Shown here piece after piece: positions 44,364 to 53,680 of a DNA stretch of 64,000 nt (position 1 is its first letter; every line of letters begins with the position of its first letter). The stretch is from Haloferax larsenii JCM 13917 (GTDB lineage Archaea; Halobacteriota; Halobacteria; Halobacteriales; Haloferacaceae), in contig NZ_AOLI01000019.1 of the NCBI RefSeq assembly GCF_000336955.1, positions 576,786-640,785 of the forward strand. The letters run 5' to 3'. The notes beneath the pieces were generated by a model that had not been told where the DNA came from, ran no database searches, and worked only from the letters and a program-made list of their open reading frames with translations. The position numbers and the translations under genes are program-made.

Positions 44364-44528
44364 CTACGACCAGTTTTCTTCTGCATCGTCGAGCGGAATC
44401 GCGACGACGCCATCCTGCTGCGCGAGCGCCCGAGCATGTCCCGGACAGACGTCTCTATCGGCAGCCCACGGAATGTGGAGTCTGACCGCCGCGACGTTGT
44501 CGCAGTCGGGTTCGGTGCATTCGGACAT
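44364..44528 (-). CDS. Small zinc-finger-like protein, 54 residues
   Basis: Read directly: MSECTEPDCDNVAAVRLHIP, ending DDAEENWS. Cys4, Cys9 and the C-P-G-H pair (Cys28, His31) could bind one zinc. It starts 2 bases after the tmcA stop on the same strand, so it belongs to the tmcA transcript. Haloarchaea carry many such mini zinc-finger proteins. The function is unknown. Confidence 0.7.
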   Translation of the reverse strand: MSECTEPDCDNVAAVRLHIPWAADRDVCPGHARALAQQDGVVAIPLDDAEENWS

Positions 44529-44530
44529 GA

Positions 44531-46816
44531 TTACTCGTATCGCCCCCGTTCGGCGACTGCAACGTCGCTACCGTAGTAGTCCACGAGCGGTTCGAACGCG
44601 TCGCCGAGGGCGCGCATGCACTGCGCGGTCGAATGGAAGCCGAGTTCATCGGCGACAGGTGTCCACGGCCGCGCCTGCAACACCTTCCTGACGAGGAGTC
44701 GTTCTTCCAGCTTCGTGAGCGAGACGTTTTTTGGTGCCGTGAGGTGGGCGAGCGCGAGTTCTCGAAACGCCCCCGGTGCAGACGTGTACTGCCCCGGGCC
44801 GTACGAGGCTCCGACGACGACTCGCCATTCGTAGGGAGACAGCGACGGTGCGAACTCGGGGTCGACCGCAGCGAGCGCCGCCCGCGCGACGTCGGGGTCG
44901 AGGTCTGAGAGCGCGTCAGTCAGCACGTCGCCGATGCGGCCGAGGAACCAGCGTGCGTGCCGGTCGTGGAGCGTCTCACCGGCTTCTGACAGCGGGTGCA
45001 TCATCAGCGCGGAGTACTCGCCACTGGTGTCGTTGCGGGTCGTCGAGAGGTGGACGGTTCGATACCCGTTGTCGCGCCAAAACGAGAGGAGTTCGGGTGT
45101 CGCACCGAAGCCAACCCCGAGATAGTCCGCGTCGTCTTCGAACTCATTTCGGATGGACGAAAGCAGGTGCGAGCCAAGCCCGCGCGAGCGAACCGCGTGG
45201 TGGGTGGCGATGCGCATTACGCGATAACCCACGGGGACACCTGCCTGCTCGTCTCGGAGTTGACTCGTGAACACGTCGGGAAGCATGTTCCCGCGGATGC
45301 GACCGCCTTCGTACATGTGCTGGCGCGTCTCGGCGTCCAAGCCGCCTTCTCGCGCGAGGAGCGCAACCGAGACAACTCGGTCGTCGAAGGTGAGCGCCCG
45401 GAGCGTCAGATTCGGCGCGTCGAGGAGGCGCGCGAGGTCGTCGGGCTCGGTTCGGTAATGCGCGAGCACGAGCAGGCCGAACGCTTCCCGAAGCAGGTGC
45501 TCGTCGGCGAGCAGGTCGTCTGGCGTGAGTCGGCGGTACGCGACGGTGCTGTGGGCCGCGTCCTCGATTAACTCCTCGACCGGCGGCCGCGCATCTAAGA
45601 GGAGCGCGCGGAAGGTCCACGATTCGACGGGGTCGCCGACAGCGTATCGAATCGGGTGGTCGAGACGCACGTCAGTCACCTCGTGTGACGACTCGTCGAG
45701 TCGGTCGCGGAACCGGACGGAAAAGCCGCGCCCTGCGCCTTCGTAGCCCCTGACGGTCGTACAGAACGCGACCGCGGGCGCGTCGAGATACGACGAGAGG
45801 AGTCTGACGGGGAGTGCAGCGGCTTCGTCGACGATGAGGACGGTCTCGTGGCCCGCTTCGGCCCCAGCCTCTGTCGGCGGGACGTACCGAACCCGACCGC
45901 TGCCGCGCGCCGAGAGGTCGAACGCGTCGGCGCTTCCGCTGGACAGTGCGCCGAGGTCGTCCAGCAGTCGCTCGGCCCGGACGAACACTTCGGCTGCGTT
46001 CCGTTTTCCGGGGGCGGTTACGACGACGTCCCGTCCCTCGGCCGCGAGAGAGCCGGCGGCGAGCCCGGCAGCACTGGACTTGCCACGGCCGCGGTCCGCT
46101 TCGACGACGACTGCGGCGTCGTCTCCGTGGAGGGCTTCGAGGGCCGCGAGCGCGTCGGACTGGTCGGCAGTGAGGCAATCTTCGTAGGCGCGTCGCGGGA
46201 AGAGCCTGTCGCGCGGAACCGGCGGCAGCGGGGTGTCGAACGTGATTCCCTGTTCGTACGCGCCGTCTCGCTCGACAGTACCGGTGTCGAGGTTCACGAG
46301 CGCGACACCCGGGTGGTCGCGGAGTGTCGAGACGAGTCGCGTGCGGAAGCGCCCCGACACGTCTTCGACGGTCGCTGGCGGGACAGCGAGTCGCTCGTCG
46401 AACGAGTTTCGGTCACTCGCCCACTCGTCGAGCGAGGGCGTGAGAAGTACGAGCAGACCGCCGCCGTCGATAGCGCCCGCGACACGACCGAGCGCGTTCG
46501 GAGCGAAGTCGTCGTGGGCGTCGAGGACGACGACGGTTCGGGTGGTCCCGAGGAGGTTTGCTGCGTGTCGCGGCTCGATGCGTTCGAACCGGAACCCCTC
46601 GCGGGTCGTGACGAACGTCACCTCGTCGTCCGGCACGTCGGCACCGCGAACCACGTCGAAGGCAGCGTCGATGCCGCTGTCGCGGTCGCCCGAGAGGACG
46701 ACCAACCGGCGCTGGTTGGTCGCCAGCGCCTCGTCGCGCCGGGCGGCGGCGAGCCTCTCAATGTCGGGTGTACCGGCGGGCGAGTCGGAGACGGACGGGT
46801 CGCCGGAACGAGTCAT
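44531..46816 (-). CDS. tmcA: tRNA(Met) cytidine acetyltransferase TmcA
   Basis: A 761-residue RNA acetyltransferase making N4-acetylcytidine (wobble C34 of elongator tRNA-Met, and broadly in archaeal RNAs). Order: N-terminal DUF1726-like domain, helicase core with Walker A EADRGRGKSSA and Walker B VLIVDEAAALPV, GNAT domain with HAVRSRGLGSHLLSSIR, and a C-terminal tRNA-binding tail. Start MTRSGDPSVSDSP at 46816; an upstream ATG at 46921 would translate tandem repeats. Confidence 0.94.
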   Translation of the reverse strand: MTRSGDPSVSDSPAGTPDIERLAAARRDEALATNQRRLVVLSGDRDSGIDAAFDVVRGADVPDDEVTFVTTREGFRFERIEPRHAANLLGTTRTVVVLDAHDDFAPNALGRVAGAIDGGGLLVLLTPSLDEWASDRNSFDERLAVPPATVEDVSGRFRTRLVSTLRDHPGVALVNLDTGTVERDGAYEQGITFDTPLPPVPRDRLFPRRAYEDCLTADQSDALAALEALHGDDAAVVVEADRGRGKSSAAGLAAGSLAAEGRDVVVTAPGKRNAAEVFVRAERLLDDLGALSSGSADAFDLSARGSGRVRYVPPTEAGAEAGHETVLIVDEAAALPVRLLSSYLDAPAVAFCTTVRGYEGAGRGFSVRFRDRLDESSHEVTDVRLDHPIRYAVGDPVESWTFRALLLDARPPVEELIEDAAHSTVAYRRLTPDDLLADEHLLREAFGLLVLAHYRTEPDDLARLLDAPNLTLRALTFDDRVVSVALLAREGGLDAETRQHMYEGGRIRGNMLPDVFTSQLRDEQAGVPVGYRVMRIATHHAVRSRGLGSHLLSSIRNEFEDDADYLGVGFGATPELLSFWRDNGYRTVHLSTTRNDTSGEYSALMMHPLSEAGETLHDRHARWFLGRIGDVLTDALSDLDPDVARAALAAVDPEFAPSLSPYEWRVVVGASYGPGQYTSAPGAFRELALAHLTAPKNVSLTKLEERLLVRKVLQARPWTPVADELGFHSTAQCMRALGDAFEPLVDYYGSDVAVAERGRYE

Positions 46817-46900
46817 ACGAATGGATAGTCCACGAACGTATTCACTTCCTTCGGTCGAACCATGGTGTCTCTCCTTTCGTCGGTCACGACGCGTCCACCG

Positions 46901-46966
46901 TCGGTCACGGGGGTGACGCAAGTCGGTTACGGGGGTGACGCAAGTCGGTCACGGGGTGATGCGTTG
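46901..46966. repeat. Three tandem 22-bp repeats
   Basis: Unit TCGGTCACGGGGGTGACGCA-AG: copies at 46901-46922, 46923-46944 and 46945-46966, the last diverging at its end. A partial TCGGTCACGACGCG lies at 46880. They sit between the divergent tmcA and rpl7ae genes. Confidence 0.8.
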
Positions 46967-47044
46967 TCAGATTATGTGGGTGCGACACGAGTCGGAGTTC
47001 TCAGCGCGTGCGGACTCGTCACACGCCGTCGAGATTTTGAAAGC

Positions 47045-47195
47045 GCTTTTATGGGGGCCAAAGCAAGGGATGTGTACAGCCTGTCCGGGGTTGATGAACC
47101 TCCTCGCCGTAGGGATTGTGCCTGCCGGTCAGTTTCGACCGACCGGTGCGCCGGCGAGGGAGTCGAGCCCGCGAGCAGGATATAGGTGAACAACA
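47045..47195 (+). promoter_or_regulatory. Promoter and structured 5' leader of the rpl7ae operon
   Basis: CTTTTATG (47045-47052) is a TATA-like box; transcription should start near 47077, leaving a leader of about 120 bases, long for a haloarchaeon. It contains GGTTGATGAACC (47089-47100, with a UGAUGA box) and a long stem CCTCGCCG...CGGCGAGG enclosing CCGGTC...GACCGG. L7Ae binds kink-turns, including in its own mRNA in some archaea, so autoregulation is possible. Confidence 0.5.
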
Positions 47196-47558
47196 ATGGC
47201 TGTCTACGTAGAATTCGACGTACCGGCCGACCTCGCTGACAGCGCCGTCGAGGCGCTCGAGGTCGCCCGAGATACTGGTATCGTGAAGAAAGGAACCAAC
47301 GAAACGACCAAGGCAATCGAGCGTGGCAACGCTCAGCTCGTCCTCATCGCCGAAGACGTCTCCCCCGAGGAAATCGTCATGCACCTGCCCGAACTCGCAG
47401 ACGAGAAGGGCATCCCGTTCCTCTTCGTCGAGACGCAAGACGACATCGGCCACGCCGCCGGCCTCGAAGTCGGCAGTGCGGCCGCGGCAATCGTCGACGC
47501 CGGTGAGGCGTCGGACGATGTCGAGGACATCGCGACCAAGGTCGAGGACCTTCGATAA
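47196..47558 (+). CDS. rpl7ae: Ribosomal protein L7Ae (kink-turn binding)
   Basis: A 120-residue L7Ae, a ribosomal protein that also builds C/D and H/ACA sRNPs and RNase P. RNA-binding motif [17 protein letters not shown] and [18 protein letters not shown] are diagnostic. First gene of an operon with rps28e, rpl24e and ndk, a conserved archaeal cluster. Confidence 0.97.
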   Translation: MAVYVEFDVPADLADSAVEALEVARDTGIVKKGTNETTKAIERGNAQLVLIAEDVSPEEIVMHLPELADEKGIPFLFVETQDDIGHAAGLEVGSAAAAIVDAGEASDDVEDIATKVEDLR

Positions 47559-47564
47559 CTGACC

Positions 47565-47789
47565 ATGAGCGCGGACGAACAAGCCAGCGACTCGACCTCT
47601 GCTGAAGTCATCGAAGTCGTTGGAAAGACAGGGATGCACGGCGAGGCCATGCAGGTCAAGTGCCGCATCCAAGAGGGCTCCAACAAAGGGCGCATCATCA
47701 CGCGAAACGTGCTGGGTCCCGTCCGTGAGGGCGACATTCTCCAGCTGCGCGAGACCCAGCGTGACGCCGACTCCATCGGAGGTCAGTGA
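47565..47789 (+). CDS. rps28e: 30S ribosomal protein S28e
   Basis: A 74-residue S28e: acidic N-terminal extension, then [33 protein letters not shown] and the terminal LRETQRDA signature. It lies 6 bases after rpl7ae. Its last codons contain a Shine-Dalgarno (GGAGGTCAGTGA) for rpl24e. Confidence 0.96.
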   Translation: MSADEQASDSTSAEVIEVVGKTGMHGEAMQVKCRIQEGSNKGRIITRNVLGPVREGDILQLRETQRDADSIGGQ

Positions 47790-47791
47790 AC

Positions 47792-47986
47792 ATGGTTGAG
47801 AAGCGAACCTGCGACTACAGTGGTGAAGACATCGAGCCCGGCACGGGCACGATGTACGTCAAGAACGACGGTACCATCCTCCACTTCAAGGACTCGAAGG
47901 CCGAGAAGAACTACTTCCTCGGTCGCGAGGCCCGTGACCTGGAGTGGACGGAAGCCGGTCAGCGCGCACGAGGGGAGGACAACTAA
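47792..47986 (+). CDS. rpl24e: 50S ribosomal protein L24e
   Basis: A 64-residue L24e. Starts MVEKRTCDYSGEDIEPGTG and has the typical MYVKNDGTILHFKDSKAEKN. One Cys near the N-terminus remains, so the zinc site of some archaeal L24e proteins is incomplete. Its TAA is directly followed by the ndk ATG. Confidence 0.95.
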   Translation: MVEKRTCDYSGEDIEPGTGTMYVKNDGTILHFKDSKAEKNYFLGREARDLEWTEAGQRARGEDN

Positions 47987-48451
47987 ATGTCCGACGCAGA
48001 GCGCACCTTCGTGATGGTCAAGCCTGACGGCGTCCAGCGCGGTCTCATCGGCGACATCGTCTCTCGCTTCGAAGACCGCGGTCTGAAGATGGTCGCCGGC
48101 AAGTTCATGCAAATCGACGAGGAACTCGCCCACGAACACTACGGCGAGCACGAGGGCAAGCCGTTCTTCGAGGGTCTCGTCGACTTCATCACCTCCGGTC
48201 CCGTCTTCGCGATGGTCTGGGAAGGTCAGGACGCGACGCGACAGGTCCGCCGCATGATGGGCGAGACCGACCCCGCCGAGTCCGCTCCCGGTACCATCCG
48301 CGGTGACTACGGTCTCGACCTCGGTCGGAACGTCATCCACGGCTCCGACCACGAGGACGAGGGCGCGAACGAGCGCGAAATCGACCTGTTCTTCGACGAC
48401 GACGAACTGGTCGACTACGAGCGCATCGACGAAACCTGGCTCTACGAGTAA
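47987..48451 (+). CDS. ndk: Nucleoside diphosphate kinase
   Basis: A 154-residue NDK that balances nucleoside triphosphates. Starts [20 protein letters not shown]; active-site His in [17 protein letters not shown]; also [13 protein letters not shown] and RRMMGETDP. Last gene of the rpl7ae operon; a Shine-Dalgarno GGGGAGGA overlaps the end of rpl24e. Confidence 0.97.
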   Translation: MSDAERTFVMVKPDGVQRGLIGDIVSRFEDRGLKMVAGKFMQIDEELAHEHYGEHEGKPFFEGLVDFITSGPVFAMVWEGQDATRQVRRMMGETDPAESAPGTIRGDYGLDLGRNVIHGSDHEDEGANEREIDLFFDDDELVDYERIDETWLYE

Positions 48452-48605
48452 GTCGGGTCGCGGTTTTTCGATTTTCTTTCCCCGAGAGGAGCGGCCGCCA
48501 CGTCTGTTCGGCATCCTCTCGTCCGCGCTCTCGATCACCTATTGGCGACACTCCGTCGAAGTGTGTGAATCGGCCACAGTAGACGCAGCCGAATCGATAC
48601 CCCCG

Positions 48606-50225
48606 TCAGGAACTGGACTCGTCGGTCCTGGAGTGGGGCGGGCGCGAATCGAGCGAGAAGGGCTCGTCGACGTACGTCACGTCTGAATTCACGGGCGTCT
48701 CAGGGGAGTGACCGGTTGCGAACGGCGGAGAGTCCCGCTCGTGAACCGTCTCGTCGGTGAGTTGAGTCAGAGCGTCAACCGCCGCTCGAATCGAGCGAAC
48801 CTGTTCGTTCTGGTCGTCGCACTCCGATGCGACGTCACTGATACGGTCTGCGACTTCCGCGGCTTGGTCGGCGAGTTCCGAGACCATACTGGTGACTTCC
48901 TCACTCGACGTGGCCTGCGAATCGGTCGCGTCGTTTACCTCTGCCAAGGAGGCGTCGATGTCACGAACGGCGGTCGAAATCTTGTCGAGTGTCGTCATCG
49001 CGGACTCGACCTCGGCCGACGTGTGGGACATCTGCGTCGTCGTGTGGTCGAAGCTCTCGGCCATCGCGTCGCTGTTGTCGGTGATATCCTCGACGAGTGC
49101 GTCGATTTCTTCGGCCTGCTCTTTCGCCGAACCAGCCAAGTGCTTGACTTCGTCTGCGACGACAGCGAATCCCCGACCTGCGTCACCGGCGCGGGCGGCT
49201 TCGATAGAGGCGTTCAGAGAAAGGAGGTTGGTTCGGTCGGCGATAGAGTCGATAATCTCGACGAGCGAGGTGATGCGTTCGGTTTGGTCGCGAAGGGACT
49301 CCATATCAGACGCCAGTTCCTCGGCTGCGACGCTCATATCCGACATGGCGTCGAGTGCAGTCTCCGCCGACGCCTGTCCGTCGTCTGCCAGTGTCGCCGC
49401 TTCGCGCGAGGTCGAACACACCTCGTCGGTCGTCGCCGCAATCTCTTCGATAGTCGCCGAAAGGTTCGACATCTCCGTCGTAATCGTGTCCATGTCCTTG
49501 GTTTGCTGGGTCGCGATGGACTCGATGTTACTCGCATCGTTGGCGACCGACCGAGACGACTGTTCGAGTGTATCGAGAGACTGTCCGACGTCGACTTCCA
49601 TGCGCGTCGTGAGTTCGAGTTGTCTGTCGAGTGCCTGCTCGGTCTGCTCGGCGTACGAGTGGATGTACGTATCCATCGCAATTTGCTGGTCGAGGCTGAG
49701 TAGTCGAAACACCGACAAGAGGTTCTCACAGAGCGTTTCGACGGCCGCCGAGGCGTCGTTGGGGTTCGATTCGAGCGAGTCGTCGGCGAGTGCGCGAATT
49801 AACCCCTCGTAGTAGATGGTGAACGCTCCGAGGTACACCTTCGGACCGAGGTCGAGCATGTCGTGAATCTTCCCGATACGGGCGCGCTCTTGGAAGTACG
49901 ACGGCCCGTAGTGTCCGTTTGAAAGCGACAAGAGATACTCGGTCTGTGTCGTTTTCAGTTGGTCGACGGTTCGCGTCGACCGTCCAAGGATGGCGCGCGT
50001 CTCGGGATACTGGTGTAAGTGGTCGTAGAACTCTTCGACGAGGTCGGGACTGACCGCCTTCAATGTCGGGTCAAGTGACGAAAGTCGCCGTTGGTCAGTT
50101 GCACTGAACCCCGTAAACGACTTCCGCCACTCTATTTCGTCTCTGTCGACGTCGAGCGCCGCGAGCAACGCTTTGCCATCGACGAGGTGTCGAAGAGCGG
50201 TCGGTGAAGAGCCATCTCTAGTCAT
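48606..50225 (-). CDS. hemAT: HemAT heme-based aerotactic transducer
   Basis: A 539-residue soluble chemoreceptor. Residues about 30-200 are a globin-coupled sensor (protoglobin type) with the proximal His121 in [14 protein letters not shown] coiled signalling domain follows, with the conserved hairpin tip [26 protein letters not shown] split across residues 345-370 and flanking methylation helices. It has no transmembrane segments. Oxygen binding to heme would signal through CheA/CheW to the archaellum. Monocistronic. Confidence 0.93.
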   Translation of the reverse strand: MTRDGSSPTALRHLVDGKALLAALDVDRDEIEWRKSFTGFSATDQRRLSSLDPTLKAVSPDLVEEFYDHLHQYPETRAILGRSTRTVDQLKTTQTEYLLSLSNGHYGPSYFQERARIGKIHDMLDLGPKVYLGAFTIYYEGLIRALADDSLESNPNDASAAVETLCENLLSVFRLLSLDQQIAMDTYIHSYAEQTEQALDRQLELTTRMEVDVGQSLDTLEQSSRSVANDASNIESIATQQTKDMDTITTEMSNLSATIEEIAATTDEVCSTSREAATLADDGQASAETALDAMSDMSVAAEELASDMESLRDQTERITSLVEIIDSIADRTNLLSLNASIEAARAGDAGRGFAVVADEVKHLAGSAKEQAEEIDALVEDITDNSDAMAESFDHTTTQMSHTSAEVESAMTTLDKISTAVRDIDASLAEVNDATDSQATSSEEVTSMVSELADQAAEVADRISDVASECDDQNEQVRSIRAAVDALTQLTDETVHERDSPPFATGHSPETPVNSDVTYVDEPFSLDSRPPHSRTDESSS

Positions 50226-50324
50226 GTCAGCTTAATAATTCCATCAATGAGAATGAATGTTTCTCTGATATTCACAAATATGATACCCAGAAAAATACGG
50301 GTAACTGAGTCGATTGAGCCTCAC

Positions 50325-50822
50325 CTACGTTGTGCCGAGTCGCGAGCGAATTCGATGGGCAACTATCTTCGCGATGACGCGTGGGCCCGGTGGCATCATC
50401 CCGAGGTCGCGAGCAACACCCATCAGATTCACCATGTTCCACTGCTCGACGATGCGGCCGTCCTCGACGCGGAAGAGGAAGAACGCCGGTTGCTCGAACG
50501 ACTTCCCCGTCGGCACGAGGTTCCCCCACGCCTTCTGCGGCGTTCCGCGAGCGGTTATCCGAAACATGACGCGGTCGTCCTGTGCGATGGTGTCGTCTAT
50601 CGTCAGGTGCCAGTTCGGTACCGCATCGCGGAAGGCGAGTAACTGGTCGACGAGCGGGTCGCGTCCCTCTCGGACCACGTCGACGCCTAACTGGTGTGAA
50701 ACCACGTCTGTGTGAAGCGTGTCCGCGGCGACTGCGCGGTCTCCGGTGTTGATGAAGTCCTCTACGTACCGACGACAGAGTTCGACGTTTTCGGTGGTCG
50801 GCGCGACTGATTCGGATGCCAT
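50325..50822 (-). CDS. SnoaL-like ester cyclase-family protein
   Basis: A 165-residue protein of the NTF2-like/SnoaL polyketide-cyclase family. Motifs: CRRYVEDFINTGDR, HTDVVSHQLG, FRDAVPNWHLTIDDTIAQDDRV and GRIVEQWNMVN, the usual aligned His/Asp/Trp positions. Such proteins bind small hydrophobic ligands; the function here is unknown. Start at 50822 (MASES) preferred over 50831. Confidence 0.85.
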   Translation of the reverse strand: MASESVAPTTENVELCRRYVEDFINTGDRAVAADTLHTDVVSHQLGVDVVREGRDPLVDQLLAFRDAVPNWHLTIDDTIAQDDRVMFRITARGTPQKAWGNLVPTGKSFEQPAFFLFRVEDGRIVEQWNMVNLMGVARDLGMMPPGPRVIAKIVAHRIRSRLGTT

Positions 50823-50943
50823 AGCACCCAATACGCAGTGTTTCGTGTTAACAACTCACAAATATTCTGTAAAACGAGAGTACCGCGCTGCGCGAGTTGG
50901 CACCGTTCAAAAAATCAGTCAACCGGCCGGCTGGTTCCGACAG

Positions 50944-52017
50944 TTAGTCAGCCTGCGGGACGGGCGCAGCGAGGTCGATTTCGCCGGCGTCGAGTTCGGC
51001 TTCGACTTCGCGGGCGGCCGTGACCATGTTCTCCATCTTCTGGTACGCCACTTCACGGGGAAGCAGTTTCACACCGCAGTCGGGCGAGATGGTGAGTTTT
51101 TCCGGTGGGACGACCTTCAGCCCTTGCTTGATGTTCTCCTTGATTTCCTCGACGGTCTCGACGTCGGCGGTGTGGACGTCGACGACGCCGAGCGCGAGGT
51201 CCGGTTCGAACTCGGGTTCGGTGAACACGTCGATTTGCTCGTAGCCGCCGTTGCACAGTTCGACGTCGAACTCGTCGATGGGGTAGTCGTTGAGTTCGGG
51301 GTAGATGCGCGAGTAGTCGCCGTAACAGACGTGGAGACCGACGCGCACCTCGTCCGGGACGCCCGAGACGATGCGTTCGAGACACTCACCGACGATAGCG
51401 TGGTCGTCGGGCGTCGTCGCCAGCGCGGGTTCGTCGATTTGGATGTAGCGTGCGCCCGCCTCGACGAGTTGCTCGATTTCCTCGTTGACGAGGTCAGCAA
51501 GCGCGTACGCGAGTTCTTCCTCGCTGTCGTAGTGTTCGTTGAACGACCAGCTCGCGAGGGTGTACGGTCCCGTGATGGGCACCTTGACGGGCTTAGATGC
51601 CACGTCGCTGGTGAATTCGAACTCGTCGACGAGCCACGGTTCGTCGTACTCGACTTTGTCGATTACCGAGGGCTTGTCGAAGTAGTTGTGGCCCCACACC
51701 TTCACCGGACCGTTGAACTCGTAGCCCGGAATCCGATGGGCGAAGAACTCGACCATCTCGTTGCGGCGCATCTCGCCGTCGACGACGGTGTCGAGGCCGG
51801 CGCGTTCGTGTTCGTGCGTGATGACGCGACAGGCGTCGTCGTGCGCCTCGTGGAGGTGTTCTTCGGTGAACTTCGAGTCGGGGTCCTCCGCGAGGTCGGT
51901 CGCGCGGTTGAGCCACTTGGGCTTCGGGTACGACCCGACGACGGTCGTGAGCAGGAAGTGCTCGTTGTCGTGGTTCTCGGGGCGGAACTGCTCGCGGTTT
52001 TCGACGTCGCGGCTCAT
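50944..52017 (-). CDS. metE: Methionine synthase, catalytic MetE-type protein
   Basis: A 357-residue protein equivalent to the C-terminal half of cobalamin-independent MetE. Zinc/homocysteine ligands are present: His and Cys in GLHVCYGDYSR and the late Cys in SPDCGVKLLP; IQIDEPALA is the usual substrate loop. It would methylate homocysteine. The methyl donor in archaea is uncertain. It overlaps the upstream paralogue by 4 bases (ATGA), so both are made together. Confidence 0.9.
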   Translation of the reverse strand: MSRDVENREQFRPENHDNEHFLLTTVVGSYPKPKWLNRATDLAEDPDSKFTEEHLHEAHDDACRVITHEHERAGLDTVVDGEMRRNEMVEFFAHRIPGYEFNGPVKVWGHNYFDKPSVIDKVEYDEPWLVDEFEFTSDVASKPVKVPITGPYTLASWSFNEHYDSEEELAYALADLVNEEIEQLVEAGARYIQIDEPALATTPDDHAIVGECLERIVSGVPDEVRVGLHVCYGDYSRIYPELNDYPIDEFDVELCNGGYEQIDVFTEPEFEPDLALGVVDVHTADVETVEEIKENIKQGLKVVPPEKLTISPDCGVKLLPREVAYQKMENMVTAAREVEAELDAGEIDLAAPVPQAD

Positions 52018-53024
52018 GCTTCCACCTCCACTTCCGCGTCGGCGACAGCGGCGAGCGCACTGAGTTTCTCGGTCGCGCGGTTCTCCGGCAGGTAGAACAG
52101 TTCGGTGTTGGAAGTCACGTAGGCGGTGTCGAACGTCTGGCTCTGCACCTGGTCGAGGGTCCAATCGACGCGCTCGCGAACCGTCTCGGGGCTCTCGACG
52201 AGCGTGTTCTGTCCATCGACGAGGCCGAGCGCGATGTCGTCTTTCGTACCGTACTCGTTGATGTTGTAGAGCGTCTGGTTGCGGTCGCCGGCGACGAAGT
52301 CGAAGCCGAGTGCGTCCACGTCGGCGTCCATCAGGTGGGCGTACACTTTCTCTTCGAGTGCGCCCCAGTACGTGTGGACGACCACGTCCGCGTCGGTCGC
52401 GTCGGAGATGGCGGAGATGGCCTCCGGGACCTGCGCGTCGACGTCCTCACCCGGTGGCGAGAACACCAAGGACGGTTCGAGGAGGAACAGCGTCTCGTGG
52501 GTGGGGAACGCGTCCACCTCGTCGGCGAGGAAGTCGCCGACGGCGTCGAGGAACTCGGCTTCGTCGCCGTAGTACTCGTCGGTCGCGAGTTCGGCCAGCG
52601 TGTACGGGCCGGGGAGGACGGCCTGCAGCGAGTCGTCGTCGCCGAGGAGGTCGGCGGTGGCGTCCAGTTCGGCCGCGACGTCGCCCGAGAAAGTGAGTTC
52701 GCCGCGGACCTGCGGGTCGCGGTAGAAGTTGTTGTTGTCGTAGTAGCGAACGATACCGCCGGTATCGACGTTCTCGTGGACCGTCAGCGGGTGCGCGAGC
52801 ATGTCGTCCCAGCGAAGTTGCCCCTCGACGACGCGGTCGAGACCCGCGTCGACTTGCTCGGAGACGACTTCCTCGCGAGCGCGGTCGTACGCCGCGACGA
52901 TATCGGACCCTTCGTTGCCGGAGATAAGGTCGTGTTTCTGGTGGCCTTTCAGGTCGGAGAGCTCCTGTTTCGCCCAATCCGGGAGCGGATACAGTCCCGG
53001 TGTGGTCGAGACGAGTTCGGTCAT
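52014..53024 (-). CDS. MetE-family paralogue lacking the zinc ligands
   Basis: A 336-residue MetE-like TIM barrel (SLQAVLPGPYTLAELA, LFLLEPSLVFSPPGED). At the zinc positions the sequence is VVHTYWGALE (no Cys after His-X) and TSNTELFYLP (Asn in place of the late Cys). It resembles the non-catalytic N-terminal half of full MetE. Upstream and overlapping the catalytic gene, it probably forms the partner subunit. ATG at 53024 or 53027. Confidence 0.85.
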   Translation of the reverse strand: MTELVSTTPGLYPLPDWAKQELSDLKGHQKHDLISGNEGSDIVAAYDRAREEVVSEQVDAGLDRVVEGQLRWDDMLAHPLTVHENVDTGGIVRYYDNNNFYRDPQVRGELTFSGDVAAELDATADLLGDDDSLQAVLPGPYTLAELATDEYYGDEAEFLDAVGDFLADEVDAFPTHETLFLLEPSLVFSPPGEDVDAQVPEAISAISDATDADVVVHTYWGALEEKVYAHLMDADVDALGFDFVAGDRNQTLYNINEYGTKDDIALGLVDGQNTLVESPETVRERVDWTLDQVQSQTFDTAYVTSNTELFYLPENRATEKLSALAAVADAEVEVEA

Positions 53025-53083
53025 CACTCCTCGTTTCGAAATGACGGGCTATAATATTTCCTGTATCAACAAATGCGCCAGAG

Positions 53084-53680
53084 TTATTTTAGTGCGAGGA
53101 CGGTCAGCGTCTCGAACGGGTACGACTCCTGGACGACGACTTCGTGCGAAAAGCCGTTTGCCTCGGCGCGGTCCAGCACGTCGTCGTAGCCCGAAAGACT
53201 ACTGACGAGAAGCAGCGCCTCCCCGTCCGGCTTAAGAACGCGTCCGACCGCGTCGAGGAAGGGGTCGATGACGGCGCGTCCGTCTTCGCCGCCGGTGAGC
53301 GCCGTCTCCATCCAGTCGTCGCGCTCGGCGTCCGGGTCGGCCGGGAGATACGGCGGATTGAACGCGACAGCGTCGAACGAGCCGTCTCGGAATGGACTGA
53401 CGAGGTTTCCGCGAACGACCTGAAAGCCGCGTTCGCCCTCCGCACGGAGCGCGGCGGCCCGTTCTGCTGCCTGTCGGCACGCGTGAGGGTTCAGGTCGCT
53501 CGCGACGACGTCGGCGTCGGTCTTTCGGACGAGTTGTTCCGAGACCCATCCCGACCCTGTTCCGACTTCGAGGACGCGTCCCGACACGCGACCGACCGCA
53601 GCCTTCGCGAGCAGTCCAGAATCCTCCGCGGGCTGGTAGACGGTGGTGTTCACACCGCGGCGGTCTGCGAGGTCAGTCAT
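53084..53680 (-). CDS. HemK2/Mtq2-type protein methyltransferase
   Basis: A 198-residue SAM-dependent methyltransferase. SAM motif LEVGTGSGWVSEQL, acidic loop VASDLNPHA and catalytic NPPYLP for glutamine methylation. The likely target is the GGQ motif of release factor aRF1, as for archaeal and eukaryotic Mtq2. Its start overlaps the end of the mscS-like gene (ATGA). Confidence 0.9.
   Translation of the reverse strand: MTDLADRRGVNTTVYQPAEDSGLLAKAAVGRVSGRVLEVGTGSGWVSEQLVRKTDADVVASDLNPHACRQAAERAAALRAEGERGFQVVRGNLVSPFRDGSFDAVAFNPPYLPADPDAERDDWMETALTGGEDGRAVIDPFLDAVGRVLKPDGEALLLVSSLSGYDDVLDRAEANGFSHEVVVQESYPFETLTVLALK

Noticed and set aside
46901-46966. Tandem repeats considered as a CRISPR array
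   Set aside because: The copies are directly adjacent, with no spacers and no cas genes nearby.
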